Of a DNA stretch of 64,000 bases, positions 19,270-27,701 are shown in pieces. The position numbers were made by a program, and so were the translations under genes. The first letter of the stretch is position 1; the number at the start of each line of letters is the position of its first letter. Location of the stretch: contig MGPB01000030.1 in assembly GCA_001795455.1 (NCBI GenBank), forward strand, positions 1 through 64,000, written 5' to 3'. Under the pieces are notes generated by a model. The model saw only the letters and a program-made list of their open reading frames with translations, ran no database searches and was not told the DNA's origin. The stretch comes from Curvibacter sp. GWA2_63_95. GTDB taxonomy: Bacteria; Pseudomonadota; Gammaproteobacteria; Burkholderiales; Burkholderiaceae_C.

Positions 19270-20442
19270 ATGAACAAACGTCACTTTTTGCATGCCACTG
19301 CCTTGGCCACTTTGGCGCTGGCGGGTACGGCAGTGCTGGCACAAGACAATGTCTTCAAGATCGGTTTGGTCTTGCCGATGACCGGCCAGCAGGCCACGAC
19401 TGGCCGCCAGATTGAAGCTGCCGCCAAGCTCTACATGGCACAAAACGGTGACACCGTGGCTGGCAAGAAGATCCAGCTGATCATCAAGGATGACACCAGC
19501 ATTCCCGATGTGACCAAACGCATGGCGCAAGAGCTGGTCGTCAACGACAAGGTCAACGTACTAGCCGGTATGGGCATCACGCCCTCGGCCCTGGCCACTG
19601 CCAGTATCGCCACACAGTCCAAGACACCGTTGGTCGTGATGGCTGCGGCCACTTCCAGCATCACCGAAGCCTCGCCCTATATCGTGCGGACCAGCTTCAC
19701 GCTGCCGCAAGCCGCGGTAGCGATTGCCGACTGGGCACCCAAGAACGGCATCAAGAAGGTCGTCACCCTGGTGTCCGACTACGGCCCCGGTATCGATGCC
19801 GAGAAGTATTTCAAGGACCGACTGATCTTCAACGGCGGCACCATCACCGAATCTTTGCGCGTGCCCATGCGCAACCCCGACTTCGCTCCCTTCCTGCAAA
19901 AGGTGCGTGACCTCAAGCCCGATGCGCTGTTTGTGTTTGTGCCCTCTGGCGCGGGTGCCGCGGTGATGAAGCAGTTCCTGGAACGCGGCATGGACAAGGC
20001 CGGCATCAAGCTCATTGGCCCTGGCGACATTACCGATGACGACCAGTTGAACGACATGGGGGATGGCGCCCTGGGCGTGGTCACCTCGCACCACTACTCG
20101 GCGGCCCACCCCTCGGCGCTGAACAAGAAGTTCGTCGAGTCCTTCAAGAAAGCCAACAACAACCTGCGCCCCAACTTCATGGCGGTCGGTGGTTATGACG
20201 GCATGCGCGTGATCTACGAAGCCCTGCGTGCCACCAAGGGTGCCGGTGGCGGTGACGCATTGTTGGCGGCCATGAAGGGCCAGATCTTCGAGAGCCCGCG
20301 CGGTCCCATCTTTATTGACGCACAAACCCGCGACATCGTGCAGAACATTTATCTGCGCAAGGTCGAGAAGAAAGACGGCCAGCTTTACAACATCGAGTTC
20401 GATGTGATCAAGGATGTGAAAGATCCCGGCAAGAACCGCTAA
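19270..20442 (+). CDS. Branched-chain-type ABC transporter substrate-binding protein
   Basis: A 390-residue periplasmic binding protein of the Leu/Ile/Val family (Peripla_BP_6). It has a signal peptide (residues 1-24, AVLA before QDN), then FKIGLVLPMTGQQATTGRQ and a two-lobe fold to the end. It heads a five-gene importer operon, binding protein then livH-livM-livG-livF. A terminator-like hairpin after it would make it the most abundant product. The substrate is unknown; this family also carries aromatic acids, urea and amides. Confidence 0.94.
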   Translation: MNKRHFLHATALATLALAGTAVLAQDNVFKIGLVLPMTGQQATTGRQIEAAAKLYMAQNGDTVAGKKIQLIIKDDTSIPDVTKRMAQELVVNDKVNVLAGMGITPSALATASIATQSKTPLVVMAAATSSITEASPYIVRTSFTLPQAAVAIADWAPKNGIKKVVTLVSDYGPGIDAEKYFKDRLIFNGGTITESLRVPMRNPDFAPFLQKVRDLKPDALFVFVPSGAGAAVMKQFLERGMDKAGIKLIGPGDITDDDQLNDMGDGALGVVTSHHYSAAHPSALNKKFVESFKKANNNLRPNFMAVGGYDGMRVIYEALRATKGAGGGDALLAAMKGQIFESPRGPIFIDAQTRDIVQNIYLRKVEKKDGQLYNIEFDVIKDVKDPGKNR

Positions 20443-20484
20443 CCCGGACCTTGACCGCAGACTCTGGCGGTACACCAAGCAGGC

Positions 20485-20515
20485 AAAAAAGCGATGGCAA
20501 GCCCCTCGCTTTTTT
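20485..20515 (+). terminator. Terminator or attenuator after the liv binding protein
   Basis: AAAAAAGCGA pairs with TCGCTTTTTT (20485-20494 with 20506-20515) around an 11-base loop, ending in a T-run. It lies 42 bases past the binding protein stop and 50 bases before livH. Partial termination here is a common way to over-express the binding protein. Confidence 0.7.
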
Positions 20516-20565
20516 GTTGCCCAAAATGATGATCCAGAGTTGCATTTACCAGCGATTGGCGAAAT

Positions 20566-21441
20566 ATGTTGACCATACTTTTTGACGGCATTGCCTACGG
20601 CATGCTGCTCTTCATTCTGGCGGTGGGCTTGGCAGTGACCATGGGTCTGATGAACTTCATCAACCTCGCGCACGGAGCTTTTGCCATGGTGGGGGGCTAC
20701 ATCACGGTGCTGCTGATGCAGCGCCTGGGGGTGCCCTTTCTCCTGTGCTTGCCGGCTGCGTTCATCGGCGCCGGTCTGCTGGGCGGGGTGCTGGAGCGCA
20801 CGCTCTATCGCCCGCTATACCACAAACCCCATCTAGACCAGGTGCTGTTCTCCATTGGCCTGACCTTCATGGCCGTGGCCAGCGTGGACTACTTTGTGGG
20901 TTCAACCCAGCAAATCGTGCAGTTGCCCGAATGGCTCAAGGGCCGCACCGAGCTCGGTGACGGCGCCTGGATGCTGGGCATGGGCCACTACCGTCTGTTC
21001 ATCATCGCCGTGTGTGCCGCGCTGACCGTGGCCCTGCAATACATCCTGACCAAGACCCGATTTGGCAGCCGACTGCGTGCCTCGGTGGACGACCAGCGCG
21101 TCGCTGCCGGTCTGGGCATCAACGTCAACGCCGTGTTCCTGTCGACCTTCGCGGTCGGCTCCGGTCTGGCCGGATTGGGCGGTGCTTTGGGTGCCGACGT
21201 ACTGGGCATGGACCCCACTTTCCCCCTCAAGTTCATGATTTACTTTTTGATCGTTGTCGCCGTCGGCGGCACTTCCAGCATCACCGGCCCGCTCTTGGCG
21301 GCGCTGCTGCTGGGCATTGCCGACGTGGCGGGCAAGTACTACATCCCCAAGCTGGGCGCTTTTATCGTCTACAGCCTGATGATTGTGATTCTGGTGTGGC
21401 GCCCGCAAGGCCTGTTTGTGCGCAAAGGGGGCAAGGCATGA
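20566..21441 (+). CDS. livH: Branched-chain-type ABC permease LivH
   Basis: A 291-residue inner-membrane permease with about eight hydrophobic segments, including the family stretch MGLMNFINLAHGAFAMVGGY near residue 26 and the C-terminal VAVGGTSSITGPLLAALLLG. It pairs with LivM to form the channel of the importer. Its stop overlaps the livM start by ATGA, indicating coupling. Confidence 0.94.
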   Translation: MLTILFDGIAYGMLLFILAVGLAVTMGLMNFINLAHGAFAMVGGYITVLLMQRLGVPFLLCLPAAFIGAGLLGGVLERTLYRPLYHKPHLDQVLFSIGLTFMAVASVDYFVGSTQQIVQLPEWLKGRTELGDGAWMLGMGHYRLFIIAVCAALTVALQYILTKTRFGSRLRASVDDQRVAAGLGINVNAVFLSTFAVGSGLAGLGGALGADVLGMDPTFPLKFMIYFLIVVAVGGTSSITGPLLAALLLGIADVAGKYYIPKLGAFIVYSLMIVILVWRPQGLFVRKGGKA

Positions 21442-22427
21442 GCGTCGATTCCAAACCCAATATCCTGCTCGCCTCGCGCCGCTGGCGCTGGTGGGAGGTG
21501 GTGTTGTGGGCTGCGGCCCTGGCCTCACCCTGGGCCCTGTCCAGCCACGCCTTGATCATCAACGAGATTGCCATCGTGGCGCTGTTTGCGCTCTCGCTGG
21601 ACATCATCCTGGGCTACACCGGCATTGTGTCGCTGGGCCACGCAGCCTTCTTTGGCATGGGCGCTTACTCGGCGGCCCTGTTTGCCAAACACGTGATGCC
21701 CGATCCGCTGGTGGGCATGGCGGTCGGCATTGGCACCGCCACGGTGCTGGGCGCCATTTGCAGTGTCACCATCCAGCGCGGTACTGACCTGACCCGCCTC
21801 ATGGTGACCCTGGGCGTGGGCCTGATCCTGATGGAACTGGCCAACAAGCTCGACTGGCTCACCGGCGGCGCCGATGGCTTGCAGGGCGTGATGATGGGCC
21901 CCGTGCTCGGCCGGTTTGAGTTTGACCTGTATGGCCAGGTGGCCGCCTGGTACTCGCTGTGCATCTTGCTGGTGGTGTTCGTGTTGGCACGGCGTTTTGT
22001 GGGTTCGCCCTTTGGGGCCACGCTCAAGGCCATCCGCGACAACCGCCTCCGTGCCATGGCCATCGGTATCCCGGTGGCCAGTCGGCTGGCGGTGGCCTAC
22101 ACCGTGGCGGCCGGTGCGGCCGGTGCGGCTGGTGCGCTGCTGGCGCAGACCTCGGGCTTTGCCTCGCTGGATGTGTTTGAGTTTCACCGTTCGGCCGACG
22201 TGATGCTGGTACTGGTGATTGGTGGTGTGGGCTGGTTGTATGGCGGCGTCGCCGGGGCCTTGATCTTCAAGCTCATGCAGGACTTCATCTCCAACATCAC
22301 CCCGCAGTACTGGACCTTCTGGATTGGCCTGTTCCTCGTCGTGCTGGTGCTGGTGGGGCGTGAACGCCTGGTCCGGCCCTGGACCTGGTTCAGTGCCCAA
22401 AAGAACAAGACTGGAGGTGCCGCATGA
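21438..22427 (+). CDS. livM: Branched-chain-type ABC permease LivM
   Basis: A 329-residue permease starting MSVDSKPNILLASRRWRWW at ATG 21438, overlapping livH by four bases. Conserved LivM stretches are LDIILGYTGIVSLGHAAFFGMGAY and GATLKAIRDNRLRAMAIG, the EAA-like loop that contacts the ATPases. Its stop overlaps livG by ATGA. A longer frame open upstream on the same strand runs through livH and is not the gene. Confidence 0.94.
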   Translation: MSVDSKPNILLASRRWRWWEVVLWAAALASPWALSSHALIINEIAIVALFALSLDIILGYTGIVSLGHAAFFGMGAYSAALFAKHVMPDPLVGMAVGIGTATVLGAICSVTIQRGTDLTRLMVTLGVGLILMELANKLDWLTGGADGLQGVMMGPVLGRFEFDLYGQVAAWYSLCILLVVFVLARRFVGSPFGATLKAIRDNRLRAMAIGIPVASRLAVAYTVAAGAAGAAGALLAQTSGFASLDVFEFHRSADVMLVLVIGGVGWLYGGVAGALIFKLMQDFISNITPQYWTFWIGLFLVVLVLVGRERLVRPWTWFSAQKNKTGGAA

Positions 22428-23233
22428 GCCGCCCCACAACGAACAACGCAGTGCAAGCCGCACCAACCGTTCTTAGCGCCCAAGGGCTGGTGATGAAGTT
22501 TGGTGGTATCACGGCCACCAACAATGTGACGCTGGACCTGCACCAGGGTGCACGCCATGCGCTGATTGGCCCCAATGGTGCGGGCAAGACCACACTGATC
22601 AACCTGCTGACCGGCGTGCTGCAACCCACATCGGGCCAGATCATCCTGGAAGGCCAGGACATCACCGATCTGGCGCCACACCAGCGTGTGCGCCGCGGCA
22701 TGGTGCGCACTTTCCAGATCAACCAGTTGTTTGACACCTTGACGCCTCTGGAAACACTGGCCATGGTGGTGAGCCAGCATACGGGCTTGGGTGGCAAGTG
22801 GTGGCAGGCCCTAGGCGCCAACCGCCGTGTGATCGAGCGCTGCGAGCAACTGCTGGAGCAATTCCACCTGACCGAGGTGATGGCGCAAGAGACACGTGTG
22901 TTGGCCTACGGCAAGCGCCGCCTGCTGGAGATCGCCATTGCACTGGCCTGCGAGCCGCGTGTGCTGCTGCTGGACGAACCGGTGGCCGGTGTGCCCGCCG
23001 GCGAGCGCGAAGAACTGCTGCAAACGGTGGCGGCCCTGCCGGCCGATGTGTCCATCCTTTTGATTGAACATGACATGGATCTGGTATTTAGCTTTGCCAA
23101 GCGCATGACGGTACTGGTCAATGGCACGGTGCTGACCGAGGGCGACCCCGAGCAGATTGCCAACGACCCGCAGGTCAAGGCGGTGTACCTCGGCCACGCC
23201 GAAGGTGAACTGGAAGGAGCTGCACATGGCTGA
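22424..23233 (+). CDS. livG: Branched-chain-type ABC ATPase LivG
   Basis: A 269-residue ATP-binding subunit. Walker A is GPNGAGKTT (near residue 47) and Walker B is VLLLDEPVAG. The signature LAYGKRRLLEIA is the LivG-type replacement of LSGGQ, and the switch histidine is in LLIEHDMDLVF. The N-terminal 20 residues precede the domain and lack homology. It overlaps livM by four bases and livF by eight. Confidence 0.94.
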   Translation: MSRPTTNNAVQAAPTVLSAQGLVMKFGGITATNNVTLDLHQGARHALIGPNGAGKTTLINLLTGVLQPTSGQIILEGQDITDLAPHQRVRRGMVRTFQINQLFDTLTPLETLAMVVSQHTGLGGKWWQALGANRRVIERCEQLLEQFHLTEVMAQETRVLAYGKRRLLEIAIALACEPRVLLLDEPVAGVPAGEREELLQTVAALPADVSILLIEHDMDLVFSFAKRMTVLVNGTVLTEGDPEQIANDPQVKAVYLGHAEGELEGAAHG

Positions 23234-23951
23234 GCTGCTCAAAGTCGAAAATCTCTCCGCCGGTTACGGCGAAGCCGTGGTGCTGCATGGCGTATCGGTG
23301 TCCATCAACGAAGGTGAAACCCTGGCGCTGCTGGGCCGCAACGGTACCGGCAAAACCACGTTCATGAACACCCTGGCCGGCGCCACGCGCCAGCACGGCG
23401 GCACCATCGCATTGGGTGGTGCCGCCTTGCACAAGCTGCCCCAGCACGAGCGCGCGGCAGCCGGTATTGGCTGGGTACCGCAGGAGCGCAATATCTTCAA
23501 GTCGCTCACGGTGGACGAGAACCTGACTGCCGTGGCGCGCCCGGCACGCGCCGGACGCAAGGCCGCCATGTGGACGCCCGAGCGGGTGTACGAGCTGTTC
23601 CCCCGCCTGGCCGAACGCAAGACCAACCTGGGTACCCAACTCTCGGGCGGCGAGCAACAGATGCTGGCCGTGGGCCGCGCGCTGGTGCTCAACCCCACCA
23701 TCCTGCTGCTGGACGAGCCCTGTGAAGGACTGGCGCCCATCATCGTGCAGGAGTTGCTGCGGGCGATTCGCCGCATCACGCGGGACGAAGGTCTCAGCGC
23801 CATCATCGTGGAGCAGCACCCGCAGGCCATCCTAGCCATCAGCGATACGGCGGCCGTGCTGGACCGTGGCACCGTGGTGCACAGTGGCACGGCGCAAAGT
23901 CTGCGTGAACAACCCGAGTTGCTGGACAAGCTGCTGGGTGTCGCACGGTAG
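23226..23951 (+). CDS. livF: Branched-chain-type ABC ATPase LivF
   Basis: A 241-residue ATPase that dimerises with LivG. The start is ATG 23226 (MAELLKVENLSAGYGEAVVL), just after GGAGCTG. The longer upstream frame has no homology. Walker A GRNGTGKTT, signature LSGGEQQMLAVGRAL, Walker B ILLLDEPCEG and switch VEQHPQ are all present. It is the last liv gene; a repeat follows and then a solute-receptor gene. Confidence 0.94.
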   Translation: MAELLKVENLSAGYGEAVVLHGVSVSINEGETLALLGRNGTGKTTFMNTLAGATRQHGGTIALGGAALHKLPQHERAAAGIGWVPQERNIFKSLTVDENLTAVARPARAGRKAAMWTPERVYELFPRLAERKTNLGTQLSGGEQQMLAVGRALVLNPTILLLDEPCEGLAPIIVQELLRAIRRITRDEGLSAIIVEQHPQAILAISDTAAVLDRGTVVHSGTAQSLREQPELLDKLLGVAR

Positions 23952-23957
23952 TTTGTT

Positions 23958-24008
23958 TGCTATTGAATTTATAGCTATTGCCGCATATTCTATAAAGGCT
24001 GGAGGCCA
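23958..24008 (+). repeat. Interspersed repeat family 1, copy A
   Basis: The stretch from GCTATTGAATTTATAGC through GGCTGGAGGCC fills the gap between livF and the Bug receptor gene. It shares its layout with copies at 28625-28674, 44630-44679 and 50313-50361: GCTATT, an A/T-rich spacer, ATAGCTG(C/T)TTGCGC, then GGCC. I recall this repeat as frequent in Comamonadaceae genomes, without having checked. Confidence 0.65.
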
Positions 24009-24015
24009 ATTTCGT

Positions 24016-24996
24016 ATGAAAAACCTGAACCGTCGCACTGTGTCTTTGGGCCTGGCCCTGCTGGCCGGTACCGTGGGCGCACTGCCTGCCTGGGCCGACA
24101 CCTTTCCCAGCAAACCCATCCGCATCGTTGTGCCCTTTGGGGCCGGTGGTGTGGCCGACCTGACCGCGCGCACCGTAGCGCAGAAGATGTCCGAATCGCT
24201 GGGCCAGCCCGTGGTGATTGACAACAAACCTGGCGCTGGCGGTGTGGGCGCAGGTGAGGCCGTGGCCAAGGCCGATCCCGATGGCCACACGCTCTTGCTG
24301 ATGTCCAACGGCACGGCGGTGAGCGCCAGCCTGTTCAAATCCCTGCCGTTTGATGCACAGCGGGACTTCGCCCCGGTCTCCACGATGGGCTACTTTGACC
24401 TGGCTGTGCTGGCCTCGCCCAACGCGCCTTACAAAACCATGGCCGACCTGCTGGCCTACGCCAAGGCCAACCCCGGCAAACTCAATGTGGGAACGGTCAA
24501 TATCGGCAGCACCCAAAACCTGGCGGCCGAACTGCTCAAGACCCGTGCGGGTGTGGATTTCCTCATCGTGCCCTTCAACGGCACACCGGCCGTCACCACC
24601 GCACTGCGCGGTGGCCAGATCGATGTGGCGGTCGAAATTCTGGGCCCCATGATGGGCCAGGTGAACGCCAAGGCCGTGCGCGCGCTGGCTGTGCTGAGCG
24701 ACACCCGTGCCAGCCAGATTCCAGATGTGCCCACGCTGATGCAAAGTGGCGTGAAGGACTTTGATGTGTCGTCCTGGAATGCATTGGCAGCACCGGCCAA
24801 GACCCCCAAGGAGGTGATTGCCCGCCTGAACAAGGAAGTGCAGGCTGCACTGAACCACCCGGACGTGAAGAAAAAACTTTACGAACTGAACGTAGAGGCC
24901 CGTGGCTCCACCCCCGAGAAACTGGCCGAGCTGCTGGCCACCGAGACCAAACGCTGGGCCGAGGTGATCGCCAAGGCCGGCGTACCCAAACTCTAA
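24016..24996 (+). CDS. Bug-family (tripartite tricarboxylate transporter) solute receptor
   Basis: A 326-residue periplasmic binding protein of the Bug/TctC family. The start is ATG 24016. It has a signal peptide (RRTVSLGLALLAGTVGALPAWA, cleaved before DTFP), then FPSKPIRIVVPFGAGGVADL and PVVIDNKPGAGGVGAGEAVA, the family core motifs. No TctA or TctB membrane subunits are in the window, as is typical for the many orphan Bug receptors of Burkholderiales. It lies 65 bases after livF and 11 bases before the dehydrogenase gene. Confidence 0.93.
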   Translation: MKNLNRRTVSLGLALLAGTVGALPAWADTFPSKPIRIVVPFGAGGVADLTARTVAQKMSESLGQPVVIDNKPGAGGVGAGEAVAKADPDGHTLLLMSNGTAVSASLFKSLPFDAQRDFAPVSTMGYFDLAVLASPNAPYKTMADLLAYAKANPGKLNVGTVNIGSTQNLAAELLKTRAGVDFLIVPFNGTPAVTTALRGGQIDVAVEILGPMMGQVNAKAVRALAVLSDTRASQIPDVPTLMQSGVKDFDVSSWNALAAPAKTPKEVIARLNKEVQAALNHPDVKKKLYELNVEARGSTPEKLAELLATETKRWAEVIAKAGVPKL

Positions 24997-25007
24997 GGAA
25001 GCGCGCC

Positions 25008-25904
25008 ATGGCCTTGCCGCTGCAACATCTGGGGCTGGTGGGCTATGGCGAGGTCGGGCGCATCTTCAGCGCCGGCCTGCACGGTCAATTCCAGTCTTGC
25101 GCCGTGTGGGACCTGAAGTTTGCCGACCCTGCCACGGGCGCCGCCGCCCAGGCCGCCGCTGCGGCCGGTGTGCAGGCGCTGCCATCGATGGCGGCGCTGT
25201 GCACGCAGAGCGACTTCATCCTGTCCGCCGTCACCGCCTCCAACACCCTGGCCGTGGCCCAAGCCGCAGCGCCTCACCTGCGGCCCGGTACGGTGTTTCT
25301 GGACCTCAACTCCGCTTCCCCTGGCACCAAGCAGCAGGCTGCGCTAGTCATTGAGGCGGCGGGTGGCCGGTATGTGGAGGCGGGCGTGATGACCTCCGTG
25401 CCGCCGTATGGCATCCGGGTGCCCATGCTCTTGGGTGGCCCGTTGGCGGCAGAGCTGGCCGAGCACCTGAACGCTCTGGGCATGGACGCCAAGGCCGTGG
25501 CTGCCGAGATCGGCGTGGCCTCCGCCATCAAAATGTGCCGCAGCGTCATGATCAAAGGGCTGGAGGCGCTGGTGATCGAGAGCTACAGCACGGCGCGCGC
25601 CTACGGTGTGGAAGATTACGTGCTGCCCACGCTGGCCGAGACCTTCCCCAGCATCGACTGGGAGAAGCAGGGCGCCTATTTCTTCAGCCGCGTGGTGCAG
25701 CACGGCCAGCGCCGGGCCGAAGAAATGCGCGAGTCCGCCCGCACGGTGCAGGAGGCCGGATTCACCCCGACCATGGCCAGCGCCATTGCCGACAAACAGC
25801 AGGCGGTGGCTGACCAGGCCCGCACCGGTGCGTTCGCCCATGTGGGCAAGCAGGCCACGTGGCAAACCTATGCAGACGCGCTACTGGCAGCACGCAAGCC
25901 CTGA
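25008..25904 (+). CDS. NAD(P)-dependent oxidoreductase, 6-phosphogluconate / 3-hydroxyisobutyrate dehydrogenase-like (DUF1932-type)
   Basis: A 298-residue protein with an N-terminal Rossmann fold (GLVGYGEVGRIF, GxGxxG at residues 12-17) and an all-helical C-terminal domain. The family lysine is in the GVASAIKMCRS region. Length and layout fit the beta-hydroxyacid dehydrogenase superfamily, in the subgroup with a DUF1932 C-terminus. The substrate is unknown. It follows the Bug receptor by 11 bases and precedes an AEC permease, suggesting a small hydroxy-acid catabolic unit. Confidence 0.85.
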   Translation: MALPLQHLGLVGYGEVGRIFSAGLHGQFQSCAVWDLKFADPATGAAAQAAAAAGVQALPSMAALCTQSDFILSAVTASNTLAVAQAAAPHLRPGTVFLDLNSASPGTKQQAALVIEAAGGRYVEAGVMTSVPPYGIRVPMLLGGPLAAELAEHLNALGMDAKAVAAEIGVASAIKMCRSVMIKGLEALVIESYSTARAYGVEDYVLPTLAETFPSIDWEKQGAYFFSRVVQHGQRRAEEMRESARTVQEAGFTPTMASAIADKQQAVADQARTGAFAHVGKQATWQTYADALLAARKP

Positions 25905-25951
25905 GATCGCCGCTGCAGCGCTTCTTTTCTCTTCTCTCCCTCCAGATTCCG

Positions 25952-26899
25952 ATGCTTGATATTCTGGCCATCACCGGCCCCATTTACCTGTGCATAGCCC
26001 TAGGGTACCTCTGCACCCGTACCGGCGTATTCAGTAAACCGGACCTGCGCGTGCTGGGCAAGTTCGTGCTCAACCTTGCGTTGCCCGCGCTCCTGTTCAA
26101 CGCCATCGCCCAACGCCCGCTGCGCGACGTGATGCACGTCGACTACTTGTTGGCCTATGGCCTGGGGTCATTGGTCATGCTGCTGTGCAGCTACCTGTGG
26201 GCCCGGTATGTGAACCGCAGCACTGGCAGCTACCGCGCCTTTTTCGCCATGGGCACCGCCTGCTCCAACAGCGGCTACATGGGTTACCCGGTGGTGCAAC
26301 TGGTGCTGGGCAGCATTGCGCCGGTTGCGCTGGCGCTCAACATGCTGTTTGAAAACCTCATCAAGCTGCCCGTGTTGCTGACGTTGGCCGACAACGCCGA
26401 TGCCGGCGGCCACCGCCCCTGGGGCACCGTGCTGCGCGACATTGCCCGCGGCTGGGTGCGCACGCCCATGCTGGTGGTGATTCCGCCGGCGCTCTTGGTG
26501 TCCGTCATGGGCTGGAGCCTGCCCGACCCGCTGGCCCGCACCATCACCTTGTTCTCACAAGTCACCACTGGCTTGGCACTGTTTGTCATCGGTGGCGCGT
26601 TGGTGGGCTTGCGGCTCAAGGGCAAGCGCCGGTTGGTGGGGCAGATCACCTTCGGCAAACTGGTGTTGCACCCGCTGTGCGTGTTCCTCGCGTTCACCTT
26701 TGTGGTGCCGATTGCCGACCCGCAGCTGCGCACCGCCGCACTGCTGTTTGCCGCCATGCCCATGCTGGGTGTCTACCCCATCCTGGCGCTGAAGTATGGG
26801 CATGAAGAGGTGAGTGCGGCCACCTTGCTGGCCGCCACCATCGGATCCTTCTTCACACTCAATGCCTTGTTGTGGGGGCTGAAGCACTATCCCCTATAG
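25952..26899 (+). CDS. AEC-family transporter (auxin efflux carrier / malate permease type)
   Basis: A 315-residue integral membrane protein with about ten hydrophobic segments in two halves. The N-terminus MLDILAITGPIYLCIALGYLC is typical, with the family stretch LGKFVLNLALPALLFNAIAQ in the first half. The start ATG 25952 is chosen because the longer frame from 25859 overlaps the preceding gene with no homology. Members transport malate, malonate or related dicarboxylates; the direction and substrate here are unknown. Confidence 0.9.
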   Translation: MLDILAITGPIYLCIALGYLCTRTGVFSKPDLRVLGKFVLNLALPALLFNAIAQRPLRDVMHVDYLLAYGLGSLVMLLCSYLWARYVNRSTGSYRAFFAMGTACSNSGYMGYPVVQLVLGSIAPVALALNMLFENLIKLPVLLTLADNADAGGHRPWGTVLRDIARGWVRTPMLVVIPPALLVSVMGWSLPDPLARTITLFSQVTTGLALFVIGGALVGLRLKGKRRLVGQITFGKLVLHPLCVFLAFTFVVPIADPQLRTAALLFAAMPMLGVYPILALKYGHEEVSAATLLAATIGSFFTLNALLWGLKHYPL

Positions 26900-26931
26900 C
26901 GATATTTTGGGGACCACAACAGTACCCTTGG

Positions 26932-26949
26932 ATAGTCCGAATGGACTAT
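26932..26949. repeat. Short inverted repeat upstream of PEP-CTERM gene
   Basis: ATAGTCC and GGACTAT around GAAT. It lies in the 125-base gap, 33 bases after the AEC stop, ahead of a terminator-like hairpin. It could be an operator or part of the read-through barrier. Confidence 0.4.
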
Positions 26950-26979
26950 TGAATTAAGCCTGCAGCCTCTGACAATTCA

Positions 26980-27005
26980 AAGCTTCTGCAATGCAGAAGC
27001 TTTTC
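26980..27005 (+). terminator. Terminator-like hairpin before PEP-CTERM gene
   Basis: AAGCTTCTGCA and TGCAGAAGCTT with a tiny loop, followed by TTTT and then CTATTC. It probably closes the liv-Bug-AEC transcript and isolates the next gene. Confidence 0.65.
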
Positions 27006-27024
27006 TATTCAAAGGGGCATATAA

Positions 27025-27621
27025 ATGAAAATTTCACATGTGGTTTTCGGGTTGATCGCGGGCGTCGCATTGACTGCCGCGCAGGCGGCCACAACGGATA
27101 CTCGGCAGTATGGCAATGCAGGTCCAAATACGTACTTTGTGGATGTTGATGCGAATAAGTACTCTGAGCCCTACTACCGCTTTAACTCCGATGGCGATTG
27201 GGGTTGGACACACGGGGCAATCGCTGGGAGCTTCAGCGCGGCCACTCTTAACATCAGTGCGTTTGACGTCGATTTCAGCGATGGTGAAATCGACAAGATT
27301 TGGGCCCTGGATAGCGGCACTTGGACGCTGTTGGGAAGTTTGGCTGGCAATAGTGATGTCTGGGCGTTTTCGACGTTCAATCTGGGCATGAATTTTTTCG
27401 ATGACATTGCAGGCGGTCTTCAGGTCAAGATGGACATCGATTCCAACAACACTGGCTGGGCGGTTACCTTGGCTAAATCCAGTTTGTCGGTGGATGGCGG
27501 GTCTTTGCCTCCCCCTATCCCCAGCGCTGTGCCAGAACCCGAAACCTACGCCATGATGCTCGCAGGTCTCGGGTTGGTCGGTGCCATTGCGCGTCGTCGC
27601 AAGGCCAGCAAATCAATCTGA
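27025..27621 (+). CDS. PEP-CTERM sorting-domain protein
   Basis: A 198-residue exported protein. The signal peptide is residues 1-21 (MKISHVVFGLIAGVALTAAQ). A roughly 145-residue passenger domain rich in Asp, Asn, Gly and aromatic residues follows. The C-terminal tripartite sorting signal has VPEPETYAMM, a hydrophobic helix, then RRRK. Such proteins are processed by an exosortase and handed to the outer surface in EPS-producing Gram-negatives; no exosortase is in this window. The passenger resembles no family I recognise. GC content is visibly below that of its neighbours. AAAGGGG precedes the ATG. Confidence 0.92.
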   Translation: MKISHVVFGLIAGVALTAAQAATTDTRQYGNAGPNTYFVDVDANKYSEPYYRFNSDGDWGWTHGAIAGSFSAATLNISAFDVDFSDGEIDKIWALDSGTWTLLGSLAGNSDVWAFSTFNLGMNFFDDIAGGLQVKMDIDSNNTGWAVTLAKSSLSVDGGSLPPPIPSAVPEPETYAMMLAGLGLVGAIARRRKASKSI

Positions 27622-27649
27622 TGGTCTAGACGATCACGTGTCAGATTCC

Positions 27650-27674
27650 ATGGGAGCGCAGGCTCCCATTTTTA
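27650..27674 (+). terminator. Terminator after PEP-CTERM gene
   Basis: ATGGGAGC, loop GCAG, GCTCCCAT, then TTTTA. It lies 28 bases after the stop codon and also separates this gene from the convergent Bug receptor gene. Confidence 0.85.
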
Positions 27675-27701
27675 TTGGTGGGCGTGTGCAGCACGCCTCC
27701 C

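Noticed and set aside
25859-25951. N-terminal extension of the AEC transporter
   Set aside because: It overlaps the preceding dehydrogenase gene and adds a polar tail before the first membrane helix.
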